Assembly (NCBI RefSeq): GCF_002332425.1
Contig: NZ_NRGS01000005.1
Coordinates: 536,342 to 590,271, forward strand
Length of the DNA stretch: 53,930 nucleotides
Direction: 5' to 3'
Source: Brachybacterium alimentarium
GTDB lineage: Bacteria; Actinomycetota; Actinomycetes; Actinomycetales; Dermabacteraceae
Under the pieces are notes generated by a model. It did not search any database, was not told the DNA's origin, and was given only the letters and a program-made list of their open reading frames with translations. Below are positions 24,553 to 31,998 of this stretch, piece after piece. The translations under genes and the position numbers were made by a program. Position 1 is the stretch's first letter; every line of letters starts with the position of its first letter.

Positions 24553-27097
24553 GAACGCATCTTAGGCGTGACGGCGCGATCGCCGGCCGGGATGAGGTCG
24601 CGTACCGCAGATGTTCGCCCGTGACGAAAATAGAGGCGTCCTGTGTCACGGGAAGTTGAAACCCATCATTAACTCGTAGAGCCTGATTTCCATGGATACG
24701 GCGGAGAAGGTGGACTGGGCGGCCCTGAACGTCCATGCTGCGGGCCGTCCTGCCCGTCGGCTCGTAGCAAAGGCGATCGCAGCGGCCGGCGGTGATCGTC
24801 AACCGGGCGTGGTGCTGGATCTCGGCGCAGGTGCCGGGGCCGATTCGCTGCAGTTCGCACGACGCGGCTGGACCGTGCACGCCTACGACACCGACGACAC
24901 CCTCGCCGCCCGGCTCGTGGAGAACGAACGGATGACCGGCTCGGTGGAGTTCCATCACACCGACATCGCCGCAGTGGATGCGTTCCCTGCCGCGCAGATC
25001 GTCTACTCGACCTACACGCTGGGACTTCTGGGGCCGACGGCCCTCGAGGAGACCTGGGCCAAGCTGGTGGCGGCGCTTCCTCGCGGGGGAGTGATGGCGG
25101 TGGACATGTTCGGGGTCAACGACACCTGGGCGGACCGTCCCGACATCGCGACCCTGCCTCTTGAGCAGATCGACGCGATGTTCCGCGGATTCCACATCAT
25201 CGATCGCACCGTGCGGGACGAGGACGGCCGCTTCCTGGCCGACAAGAAGCACTGGCACGTCATCACCACCCTGGCGCGCAAGCTCGGCTGACGCTGCGGG
25301 CTCTATGGCCTGAGTGATCACGACCGTGGACGATGCGGACTGCGTGAGTAGGAACGGACAGGTGGAGGATCCTCCACTGGTCGGATCGGGCTCTCCGGGA
25401 TCGGCTGATTCAGCTGATTCGGCTGGTTCAGTCGGTTCAGTCGGTTCGGGGGACGCCGTGATGAGCGGACTGCGGGGATCCACCAGGCGCGGAGTGCGTG
25501 AGATCCCCTGCGCTCCATGAGGGCTCGACCAGGACCAGCCGGAGACGGGCCCCGAGCCCAGCCCCTCCTTGCCGTCCGTGATGTCCGTGCCCTCCGCGAT
25601 GTCCGTACCGTTGCGGGCTGTCGTGTCGGAAGCCTGAGCGCCGCGGCCGGAGGTGTCCGTGACCCGGGTGAGCACCCAGTCCCCGGCCTCCTTGAGCAGG
25701 TTGCAGCGCACACACAGACCCTGACCGTTGTCGTAGCTGGTGGGGCCACCACGGCGATACGGTTCGGCGTGGTCGATCTGGCGCACGACAGCATTGCACC
25801 ACGGCGTACGGCAGGTGACATCGCGCCAGCGGATCATGCGTGCCAGCCCGTCGGGGAAGGCCCGCGCCCGAGACTCCATGGCGATCAGCTCTCCGGTGCG
25901 GGGGCTCGTGTACAGGCGCCGGTAGAAGGCCGAGAGCTCTGCATCGGGATGCGCCGGCTCCGAGCCGCGCAGGCGCCCCGGGGGCGAACCCCTCAGGGTG
26001 TCGGTGACGATGTGCGCCGGAATCGCCCCGTACCCCTCGAGCTGAGCGCATTCGGTGTCGTCGCCGCGGCCGAGCAGAGCGGTGTCGGTGATGATGATCC
26101 CGACGTCCAGTCGCGAGGAGCGGCGGGACCCTTTCCGGCGGCGGGCGGTGGACCGGCCGTCCACCTCTGCGGGGGACGAACTCGGCGGGGTGTCGCGCAG
26201 AACGGCGTCCACCAGGAGATCCGCCTCGAGCGCCCGGACCGCGTCGCGGGCACCGGCGGCCCGCCGCGATTCCGCCCCGCGCTGGAGAGCCTTCATCACC
26301 CCGGCGGCGTCGATGCCACGCAGCACCGCGCTCACCCGCGCCATGCCGTCGTCCAGAGGCGTCATGGTCACGTGGCGGGCTCGTGCGGCACGCTCGGCCC
26401 GATCCCGTGATGCATCGGGTTCGAGCCGTTGCACGGTCCGCGCGAGCTCGGCACGGAGCCTGCGCTCACCGATCCCGTGCAGCGAGTCGGGGTCGGCGAC
26501 GATCTCCCGGTCGATCACCGCGCAGGCGGCAGCGTTCGTGTGGGCGAGGGCGCTGGCCAATGCGGCGGCCTTCGGCTCCGTGATCCGGCCTTCGCGGAGC
26601 AGCTCGAGCGCTCCGGGAAGCTTCGTCACCAGCCTTCGCGCGGCGGCGAGGGAGAACGCGCCGGACGCAGGGGCGCGCCGACGGGCCAGCGCGATCTCAT
26701 GTGCAGCGCCTCGACCCTGCTCGGCGGTGGGGACGTCGCGCTGCTCGTCGTCCTCGCGGATCCGGTGCTCGGCGATGACCTGCCAGGTCGCCTCGATCGC
26801 AGCGAGGGAGGAACGCAGGTGATCGAGGCCCGCGAGCACGGCGAGCGACTCCTCCGCGGAACGCGGAGAGGTGTCAGGGAGCGGGTCGCGCACCGAAGCG
26901 GTCTGCGTGAAGGCGTGCAGGGTCGCTGCGACGATCTCGGCGAGCACAAGTCGCGCTTCGGGACCGCCCGCGACCGCCGCGAGCCTCCTTGTGGCCTCCT
27001 CCAGGATGTCGGCGCCGACGCTCGCGGACCCGCTCGACGGTTCTCCCGGCACGGGAGCCGTCTTCGCGGGTCGGTCCCCGGACGTCGCTGCACTCAT
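24479..27097 (-). CDS. DUF222/HNH endonuclease (13E12 type), frame runs on without its normal stop
   Basis: Residues ~1-390 are the DUF222 helical region (13E12 repeat family) and ~390-500 the HNH nuclease module: CRTPWCNAVVRQIDHAEPYRRGG ... LCVRCNLLKE. The family-like end (SSPHGAQGISRTPRLVDP) is near residue 540 (~25,460). Beyond it come EPTEPTEPAES repeats, and the frame stays open to 24479, i.e. antisense through the whole methyltransferase gene and into mshA. Real function of the last ~330 codons is unlikely; an in-frame stop was probably lost or a frameshift occurred (another frame stops at 25318). The -10 box TACGCT (27104-27109) is 6 nt before the ATG and overlaps an SOS-box-like site. 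Confidence 0.7.
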   Translation of the reverse strand: MSAATSGDRPAKTAPVPGEPSSGSASVGADILEEATRRLAAVAGGPEARLVLAEIVAATLHAFTQTASVRDPLPDTSPRSAEESLAVLAGLDHLRSSLAAIEATWQVIAEHRIREDDEQRDVPTAEQGRGAAHEIALARRRAPASGAFSLAAARRLVTKLPGALELLREGRITEPKAAALASALAHTNAAACAVIDREIVADPDSLHGIGERRLRAELARTVQRLEPDASRDRAERAARARHVTMTPLDDGMARVSAVLRGIDAAGVMKALQRGAESRRAAGARDAVRALEADLLVDAVLRDTPPSSSPAEVDGRSTARRRKGSRRSSRLDVGIIITDTALLGRGDDTECAQLEGYGAIPAHIVTDTLRGSPPGRLRGSEPAHPDAELSAFYRRLYTSPRTGELIAMESRARAFPDGLARMIRWRDVTCRTPWCNAVVRQIDHAEPYRRGGPTSYDNGQGLCVRCNLLKEAGDWVLTRVTDTSGRGAQASDTTARNGTDIAEGTDITDGKEGLGSGPVSGWSWSSPHGAQGISRTPRLVDPRSPLITASPEPTEPTEPAESAESADPGEPDPTSGGSSTCPFLLTQSASSTVVITQAIEPAASAELARQGGDDVPVLLVGQEAAVLVPHGAIDDVESAEHRVDLLKRQGRDVGTVRPGVVDPEHVHRHHSPARKRRHQLGPGLLEGRRPQKSQRVGRVDDLRGRERIHCGDVGVMELHRAGHPFVLHEPGGEGVVGVVGVHGPAASCELQRIGPGTCAEIQHHARLTITAGRCDRLCYEPTGRTARSMDVQGRPVHLLRRIHGNQALRVNDGFQLPVTQDASIFVTGEHLRYATSSRPAIAPSRLRCVHVCRPFAYRSDLSAHLAPRGAGRC
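24559..24564 (-). promoter_or_regulatory. -10 box of mshA-mshB operon (leaderless)
   Basis: TAAGAT on the minus strand ends 6 nt before ATG 24552. Confidence 0.5.
24618..24652. repeat. Inverted repeat upstream of methyltransferase
   Basis: CCCGTGAC (24618-24625) and GTCACGGG (24645-24652) are perfect inverse complements with a 19-nt spacer in the divergent mshA/methyltransferase promoter region. A TTGAAA (24656-24661) that could be a -35 box lies just after it. Operator candidate; the bound protein is unknown. Confidence 0.4.
24692..25291 (+). CDS. Class I SAM-dependent methyltransferase
   Basis: 199 residues. Motif I VVLDLGAGAGADSLQFARRGW, an acidic post-I strand (VHAYDTDD), and motif II/III-like IVYSTYTLGLLG, with a helical N terminus, define a small Rossmann methyltransferase of the TehB/UbiE-like type. 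Substrate unknown. ATG 24692 has no good ribosome site. Divergent from mshA. Its whole length is antisense to the run-on C-terminal frame of the DUF222/HNH gene, which makes coding of that opposing frame here doubtful. Confidence 0.88.
   Translation: MDTAEKVDWAALNVHAAGRPARRLVAKAIAAAGGDRQPGVVLDLGAGAGADSLQFARRGWTVHAYDTDDTLAARLVENERMTGSVEFHHTDIAAVDAFPAAQIVYSTYTLGLLGPTALEETWAKLVAALPRGGVMAVDMFGVNDTWADRPDIATLPLEQIDAMFRGFHIIDRTVRDEDGRFLADKKHWHVITTLARKLG
25394..25446. repeat. 9-bp tandem repeat in the tail of the HNH gene
   Basis: Five to six degenerate units of TCRGYYGRT (plus strand), encoding EPT/EPA/ESA tripeptides on the minus strand. Lies just before the point where the gene would be expected to stop. 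Confidence 0.65.
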
Positions 27098-27103
27098 GCT
27101 CTA

Positions 27104-27109
27104 AGCGTA
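27104..27109 (-). promoter_or_regulatory. -10 box of DUF222/HNH gene (leaderless)
   Basis: TACGCT on the minus strand ends 6 nt before ATG 27097. Confidence 0.5.
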
Positions 27110-27120
27110 TGCCTGTTCGA
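27105..27120 (-). promoter_or_regulatory. Half-conserved LexA/SOS-box-like site
   Basis: The minus strand reads TCGAAC-AGGC-ATACGC against the actinobacterial SOS consensus TCGAAC-N4-GTTCGA: the first arm is perfect, the second matches 3 of 6. It overlaps the -10 box of the DUF222/HNH gene. 13E12-family genes in mycobacteria are known to carry SOS boxes. Confidence 0.4.
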
Positions 27121-27148
27121 AATCCACCGGTAGATCGCGGCACCCCTC

Positions 27149-27157
27149 TGTGGATAA
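27149..27157 (-). promoter_or_regulatory. DnaA-box-like 9-mer
   Basis: TGTGGATAA on the plus strand is an exact complement of the TTATCCACA consensus. Near matches TGTGGATGA (27179-27187) and TGTGGAAAA (27412-27420) lie in the same orientation. No dnaA or dnaN nearby, so this is not a recognisable oriC. Confidence 0.4.
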
Positions 27158-27500
27158 CCCCGAGGATGCGGATGATCATGTGGATGAAAATGTGCAAAGG
27201 CGGCCACTGTGGAGGAACCGTCATGCGCTGCGATGGCTGCGGAGTCTCCGACCGGTCCGGGGTCTTCAGCACCGCACGCAGGTGACGGAGGTCTTCTGGT
27301 CCGGTGGTGCACGAGTTCGCGACCGAGGAGTGCCCAGTCGCCGTGCGGGGCGGGGGTAAGTATCCGTCGCGTGAATGTACTGAGGGGCGCCGTCAATACT
27401 GCCGAGAGAAGTGTGGAAAAGTCGCGATGGGGAGGAAAGAATGCTTCTCGCGAGATGAATCAATGTGCTGACCCCCATCGGGCCATGGAGGGAAAATGCT

Positions 27501-27604
27501 CGACGCCTCGACGCCTCGACGCCTCGACGCCTCGACGCCTCGACGCCTCGACGTCTCAATGCCTCAGCAGTTCAACGACCCAGCCGCTCAACGACCCAGC
27601 AGTG
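27501..27604. repeat. 8-bp tandem array, degenerate towards the response-regulator gene
   Basis: Six perfect copies of CGACGCCT (27501-27548) followed by seven increasingly degenerate octamers (CGACGTCT, CAATGCCT, CAGCAGTT, CAACGACC, CAGCCGCT, CAACGACC, CAGCAGTG) that keep the 8-bp period through the stop codon (27588-27590) into the last codons of the regulator. The period is not a multiple of three, so the homogenous part is non-coding. Confidence 0.85.
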
Positions 27605-28229
27605 TCAGCACGGCGGTCACCCGGCGGTGCACGCTCGAGCCCTCGCTCAGGCCGAGCTTCGCGAACAGGCGCTGGGTGTGCTTCTCCACCGCCCCACCGC
27701 TGATGAACAGCCGCTCCGAGATCCCGGCGTTGGTGAGCCCCTCGCCCATCAGCTCGAGCACCTCACGCTCTCGCGGGGTGAGGTCATCGAGCGGAGTGCG
27801 CCGACGTGAGGCGATCACCTGACCCACCACATCGGGGTCGATGGCCACGCCTCCTGCCGCCACGCGTTCGATCGATTCCAGGAACGCACGGATGTCGAAC
27901 ACACGGTCCTTCAGCAGGTACCCCGTGGCGCTCTCGCCGGATTCGATCAGCTCGGTCGCATAGCTGACCACCACGTACTGGCTGAGCAGCACGATCGGCG
28001 CATCGGGCCAGGAGCGTCGGATCTCCTGTGCTGCCCGCAGCCCCTCATCGCTGTGGCTCGGCGGCATGCGGATATCGGAGATCACCAGCTCAGGGCGGAG
28101 CTCCAGGGCGCGGGCCACGAGCTCGGTGCCGGTCGCGGCCGTGCCCACCACCTCGTGTCCGGCATCTTCGAGCAGCAGGCGCAGACCCTCGCGCAGCAGC
28201 GCGGAATCATCGGCGATCAGGATGCGCAC
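27588..28229 (-). CDS. NarL/LuxR-family response regulator (second system)
   Basis: 213 residues. Receiver domain with DD at 7-8, phosphoacceptor Asp52 in LVISDIRMPPSHSDEGL and Lys in YLLKDRV; LuxR helix-turn-helix LTPREREVLELMGEGLTNAGISERLFIS then GGAVEKHTQRLF. The ATG lies within the kinase gene, 13-bp overlap, so it is translated from the same message. The last codons form part of the 8-bp repeat array, suggesting the 3' end has been remodelled by slippage. Target genes unknown. Confidence 0.92.
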   Translation of the reverse strand: MRILIADDSALLREGLRLLLEDAGHEVVGTAATGTELVARALELRPELVISDIRMPPSHSDEGLRAAQEIRRSWPDAPIVLLSQYVVVSYATELIESGESATGYLLKDRVFDIRAFLESIERVAAGGVAIDPDVVGQVIASRRRTPLDDLTPREREVLELMGEGLTNAGISERLFISGGAVEKHTQRLFAKLGLSEGSSVHRRVTAVLTLLGR

Positions 28230-29536
28230 GGGATCACCGCCTCCACCTGAGTGCCGCGGCCGACGGGGGAGGTCACGGTGAACGTGCCCTCGAGGGAGGC
28301 CACGCGTCCGGCCAGGCCGGCGAGCCCGCCTCCGGTCCGCATCTCGGCGCCGCCGCGCCCGTCGTCCTGGATCCTCACCTGAGCATCATCGCCGATCCGA
28401 GCCACGTCCACGTGGACCTGCTGGGCACCGGAGTGCTTCGCAGCGTTGGTGAGCGACTCCGAGACCACGTAGTAGATCCCGATCTCGACATGCTCGGGCA
28501 GCTCGACATCACGGCACTGGACCGTGGCGGGCAGAGGGGAGATGGCCGCGAGCTCGGTGAGCGCCGCGGCCAGGCCGCGGTCCACGAGGATCGGCGGGGC
28601 GATGCCGCGGGAGAGCCGACGCAGGTCATCGAGCGTGAGCCCCAGCTGTTCACGGGTCTGGCGCATCACCTCGCCGGCCTTCTCCGGGTTCTCGGCGGCC
28701 AGGGACTCCGCGCGGGCGAGGTCCATCGTGGCGCGGACCAGGCGCTGCTGGGGCCCGTCGTGCAGATCGCGCTCGAGCCGCCGCAGCGCGGTGGACTCGG
28801 CGGCGCGACCTGCGGCGCGGGACTCCTGGGTGCGCAGCAGCCGCTGCTGGGTCTCGTACCGTGAGCTGAGCAGGCCGTGGGCGAGGCCGCGGTGCGCGGC
28901 GCTGAGTCCTCGCACCAGCAGACCCACGGTGAGCAGGAAGAACAGGCCCATCGCGACCTGCAGGACGATGTCGAGCGCGAGTTGGTACTGCTCGGGCGCA
29001 CCGAGCAGCGCGCCGAGACCGTTCACATCGTCCTCCGGCAGGACCCGGTCCAGGGCGAGGGTGGAGACCGGTCCGCCGATGATCGCCAGGGAGCCGACGG
29101 CCCAGGTGAGCGCGAGAGGGAACGTGATGAGGACCAGGAGGAAGTTGGCGAGGATCCACAGGGCATCCAGCCATGACTGCGGATCGGTCAGCGGCGTGAC
29201 GAGACGCCGCGCCCGGCCCGCGCCCTCCGGCGCCTGCTTGGGAGCGGGACGGGGAAGGTCGGCGCCGAGCAGCGAGGAGCCCAGCGCCCGCCCGACGGTG
29301 GCGAACCCGTGCGCCGTGAGCACTCCGCCGACGAGGATCGGCAGGCCGATCCAGATCACCGCGGTGCCAGCGCCGGCGGCCAGCAGGGTCAGCACGATGC
29401 TGAATCCGAGGGCGCCGAGCACGAGGGAGACGAAGGCATAGGCCAGGAAGAGGCCGATCCTCGTCGCCCACCGGCGGGCGGACCAGCGCTGCACGGGTGG
29501 GGTCTCGGCCGGTGGGGACATGGTCATCGTGTTCAT
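28217..29536 (-). CDS. Sensor-domain histidine kinase (second system)
   Basis: 439 residues. N-terminal actinobacterial Sensor domain with four hydrophobic segments (about 25-50, 55-80, 125-150, 155-170), a fifth pair near 200-220, then HisKA_3 segment LERDLHDGPQQRLV (His near 259) and a HATPase_c domain (VVSESLTNAAKHSGA; GGGLAGLAGRVASLEG). The DLHDGPQQR box is typical of kinases paired with the LuxR-type regulator that follows. Start ATG 29536; a second ATG at 29524 is possible. CAGAGT 6 nt upstream could be a leaderless -10. Confidence 0.9.
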   Translation of the reverse strand: MNTMTMSPPAETPPVQRWSARRWATRIGLFLAYAFVSLVLGALGFSIVLTLLAAGAGTAVIWIGLPILVGGVLTAHGFATVGRALGSSLLGADLPRPAPKQAPEGAGRARRLVTPLTDPQSWLDALWILANFLLVLITFPLALTWAVGSLAIIGGPVSTLALDRVLPEDDVNGLGALLGAPEQYQLALDIVLQVAMGLFFLLTVGLLVRGLSAAHRGLAHGLLSSRYETQQRLLRTQESRAAGRAAESTALRRLERDLHDGPQQRLVRATMDLARAESLAAENPEKAGEVMRQTREQLGLTLDDLRRLSRGIAPPILVDRGLAAALTELAAISPLPATVQCRDVELPEHVEIGIYYVVSESLTNAAKHSGAQQVHVDVARIGDDAQVRIQDDGRGGAEMRTGGGLAGLAGRVASLEGTFTVTSPVGRGTQVEAVIPCAS

Positions 29537-29610
29537 GTCTCAACTCTGTCGCCGGATCGTCGTCGGCCCCATCCTGTCACCAGGTCGACCGATGTCGGGC
29601 TGGCCCGACG

Positions 29611-30039
29611 TCAGCTCGCCTCGAGGAGGCCCTTCAACGTGTCCAGGTCCTCCGCGACGGCTGCGGCATCTTCCGCGAACTCCGACTCGGACATGGTGCC
29701 TCGGCGCAGCGTGAACACGACTTCGCTGCGCTGCTCGTCCAGTGGCAGCACGCGCACGGGGTTGAGGACGGACTCGCCGGTGGCGAGGGTGACGGTGTGG
29801 TCGAGGACCCCGTACTCGTTCTCCGGCACGAAGCTCACCAGCACCCGACCCATCGGGGAGTTCATCGACCACTGGGAGACCTCGCGCTGCACCTCGCTGC
29901 CGGCGAGCCCCGCTGCCCAGCGGGGGAGGTTCTGCGGATCGCTCGCGTACTCGTACACGGCGCGCCAGGGACGATCGATGACGATGTGCAGATGGCGGGA
30001 GACGCTGCCTCCCGAGGACGGCTCGGTGTTCTCGCTCAT
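29611..30039 (-). CDS. SRPBCC (START-like) family protein
   Basis: 142 residues. SRHLHIVIDRPWRAVYEYASDPQNLPRWAAGLAGS is the characteristic first strand-helix of the SRPBCC/polyketide-cyclase-like fold, ending in a long C-terminal helix (EDAAAVAEDLDTLKGLLE). Such proteins bind hydrophobic ligands; the ligand is unknown. ATG 30039 chosen: the -10-like TAAATT (30047-30052) is 7 nt upstream, indicating a leaderless mRNA. The 13 codons upstream in frame are then untranscribed. Confidence 0.8.
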   Translation of the reverse strand: MSENTEPSSGGSVSRHLHIVIDRPWRAVYEYASDPQNLPRWAAGLAGSEVQREVSQWSMNSPMGRVLVSFVPENEYGVLDHTVTLATGESVLNPVRVLPLDEQRSEVVFTLRRGTMSESEFAEDAAAVAEDLDTLKGLLEAS

Positions 30040-30121
30040 GCCCGCGAATTTAGCAGGCCGCGCCGACGGAGTACCCACCCCTGCTGCTCCGGATGCTCGG
30101 GCTGTCCTGGCGGAGGAGTCC

Positions 30122-31108
30122 TCACGACGACAGGGGAGAGCTCGTGGAGACCGGTGCGGCGTCGGCCCCCGCGCGGATCGACGCGGCTTTGTCGGCGGAG
30201 GCTCGCACGGCGTCGGGCCAGGAGGTCGGCTCGAGGCCGTCGACGGTGGTGAGGATCCCGGGGCGCAGCACGCAGGGCGCGTACCAGAGCCTCGAGATGC
30301 CGGACAGCTCCCGGGCGAAGGTGTTCACGCCGGACAGTGCACGCAGCACCACGAGGGGCACGCGCACCGGCCGTCGGGCCGGCCGACCGAGCAGGGACGA
30401 GGCGTGGGCGATGAGCTCTCGCTGGGAACGAGCCGGGGCCGACGGGGCGTTCAGCACGGCATCCCCGTTCGGGGCGAGACGCGCGGCGTGCCGGGCCCCA
30501 TGGAGCATCGCGCGGGCGAGATCGGGGATGTGGGTGAGCGTATGCGCTGCGGCGGGGTCGCCCACCACGATCGGACGCTGCCCGGCGGCGATGCGCTCGA
30601 TGATCATCGCGCTGGCCACTGACGCTCCGGTGCCCACGGCCGTCGGCCCGACGAGATCCGAGGCGATGAGGCTGAGGGTGCGCGCCGGATGGCGACGACG
30701 CTGCTCGAGCAGGAGGAGGCGCACCTCGCCCTTGGCGTCCAGCGGAGCAGGCTCCGCGCCTTCGGCGAGGTCGGCGGCCCGGCCCTGGAAGGCATACATG
30801 GACTCGGGGAAGACGACGGGGACGTCGTGAGCAGCCGCCGCTTCGAGCACCGCGAGTTCGCGCGGGGGCAGGTCGCGCCGCCAGATGCGTGCGTCGTAGG
30901 CGGCATGGAAGCAGGCGTGGATCGCGTCCGCCCCGGTGACGGCCGCCTCGATCGCGGCAGGGTCCAGGACGTCCCCGGCGACGCGGTGGATGCCGGGGCT
31001 GGGCGCGATCTCGCTGCGCCTCAGCACGGTGACGGTGTCGCCGTCCGCCAGAGCGCGATCGATGATCGCGCGGCCGATCTGTCCTTCTCCGATGACGAGA
31101 TGGTGCAT
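30122..31108 (-). CDS. NAD-dependent epimerase/dehydratase-like protein
   Basis: 328 residues, extended SDR-like Rossmann fold. Nucleotide motif VIGEGQIGRA at residues 5-14 (a variant of GxxGxxG), then GDVLDP and ACFHAAY; the usual YxxxK is not clear (the region around MYAFQGRAADLAEG is where Tyr is expected). Substrate unknown. AGGAG ribosome site 6 nt before the ATG. Divergent from a TetR regulator, with three operator-like palindromes in the 107-bp gap, so this gene is the likely regulated target. Confidence 0.82.
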   Translation of the reverse strand: MHHLVIGEGQIGRAIIDRALADGDTVTVLRRSEIAPSPGIHRVAGDVLDPAAIEAAVTGADAIHACFHAAYDARIWRRDLPPRELAVLEAAAAHDVPVVFPESMYAFQGRAADLAEGAEPAPLDAKGEVRLLLLEQRRRHPARTLSLIASDLVGPTAVGTGASVASAMIIERIAAGQRPIVVGDPAAAHTLTHIPDLARAMLHGARHAARLAPNGDAVLNAPSAPARSQRELIAHASSLLGRPARRPVRVPLVVLRALSGVNTFARELSGISRLWYAPCVLRPGILTTVDGLEPTSWPDAVRASADKAASIRAGADAAPVSTSSPLSS

Positions 31109-31124
31109 GGGAACTCCTAAAGGG

Positions 31125-31137
31125 TGAGCACTGCTCT
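31125..31137. promoter_or_regulatory. TetR operator copy 1
   Basis: TGAGCA-C-TGCTCT: 5 of 6 positions of the left arm match the perfect palindrome at 31181. Lies 16 bp upstream of the epimerase-like gene start. Confidence 0.65.
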
Positions 31138-31154
31138 CTATGTGAAAGGTTCAG

Positions 31155-31167
31155 TGAACACTGCTCT
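31155..31167. promoter_or_regulatory. TetR operator copy 2
   Basis: TGAACA-C-TGCTCT, right arm identical to the other two copies, in the centre of the divergent promoter region. Confidence 0.6.
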
Positions 31168-31180
31168 CGGGGAGACGTCA

Positions 31181-31193
31181 AGAGCAGTGCTCT
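31181..31193. promoter_or_regulatory. TetR operator copy 3 (perfect palindrome)
   Basis: AGAGCA-G-TGCTCT is a perfect 13-bp palindrome 22 bp before the tetR start, in the -10/-35 zone of the regulator, suggesting autoregulation. Confidence 0.7.
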
Positions 31194-31215
31194 CGGAATA
31201 TGGCAGGATGGCGTC

Positions 31216-31998
31216 ATGGATGACGAGACGACGGCGACCGGGCAACCGACGACCCCGCGAACTGCGACCCCGCGACCTGTGACGCCGCGACCTGCGACGC
31301 CGCGCGCGCAGGCCCGGGAGCGCACGATGCGACGGATCGTCGAGCTGGGGAACGCGCAGCTCGTCGAGTGCGGGGCGGGCGGGCTGAGCGTGCGCGAGAT
31401 CGCGCGCGGACTCGGCATGGTCTCCTCGGCGGTGTATCGCTATGTGCGCAGCCGCGACGAGCTGCTCACCCTGCTGATCGTCGACGCCTACGGGGATCTC
31501 GCCGATGCGGTGGACGGTGCGCTCGCCGAGGCATCCGATGCTCCCCGGGAGAGGTTCACGGCGCTCGCGGAGTCAATGGCGCAGTGGGCGATCGCGCACC
31601 CGGAGCGCTGGACGCTGCTGTACGGCACGCCCGTGAGCGGCTACGACGCCCCGGCCGAGAGCACCAATGCCGACGGCACCCGGGTCATGGCCCGCATGCT
31701 CGCGATCGCTGCCGCTGCCGATGCCGATGCCGCTGCCGACGCCGGTGCGAGTGCCGGGCGGGGGCAGGGTGTGCACGTCACCCCGGATGTGCGGGCGCTG
31801 CTGGACGCCCATCTCGAGGAGTTCGGGGTCGAGTCCGACGCGATGGCCGCCATGCGCGCCGTGACCGCCTGGAGCAGTCTCGTCGGGATCATCAGTGCCC
31901 ACGTGTTCAGGCAGCTGGGCGCCGATGCCGCGGCCATCGGCGAACAGATCCTGGGGAGTCAGACCGAGCTGCTGGCCGATCTCGTCATCGGACGCTGA
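31216..31998 (+). CDS. TetR-family transcriptional regulator
   Basis: 260 residues. A low-complexity Thr-Pro-Arg tail (TPRTATPRPVTPRPATPR, from a ~15-bp DNA repeat) precedes the helix-turn-helix (LSVREIARGLGMVSSAVYRYVRSRDELL). The C-terminal domain has the WxxxHPERWxLLYGTPVxGY motif of the WHG-domain TetR subgroup, followed by an Ala-Asp repeat. Presumably represses itself and the divergent epimerase-like gene via the three operators at 31125-31193. Start ATG 31216 with AGGA upstream. Its last 14 bp overlap the convergent small gene. Confidence 0.9.
   Translation: MDDETTATGQPTTPRTATPRPVTPRPATPRAQARERTMRRIVELGNAQLVECGAGGLSVREIARGLGMVSSAVYRYVRSRDELLTLLIVDAYGDLADAVDGALAEASDAPRERFTALAESMAQWAIAHPERWTLLYGTPVSGYDAPAESTNADGTRVMARMLAIAAAADADAAADAGASAGRGQGVHVTPDVRALLDAHLEEFGVESDAMAAMRAVTAWSSLVGIISAHVFRQLGADAAAIGEQILGSQTELLADLVIGR

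Larger units (their letters stand above)
27098..27587. other. 490-bp non-coding region
   Basis: No credible gene on either strand. It holds, in order: the promoter and SOS-like site of the HNH gene (27104-27120), DnaA-box-like sequences at 27149-27157, 27179-27187 and 27412-27420, about 80 bp (27421-27500) in which I see nothing, and an 8-bp tandem array from 27501 running into the 3' end of the response-regulator gene. Base composition is lower in GC than the flanking genes. Confidence 0.6.

Noticed and set aside
27098..27587. Chromosomal origin (oriC)
   Set aside because: DnaA-box-like sites are few and dnaA, dnaN and rpmH are absent from the neighbourhood.
27501..27604. CRISPR array
   Set aside because: Octamers are contiguous with no spacers and no cas genes nearby; it is a simple tandem repeat.
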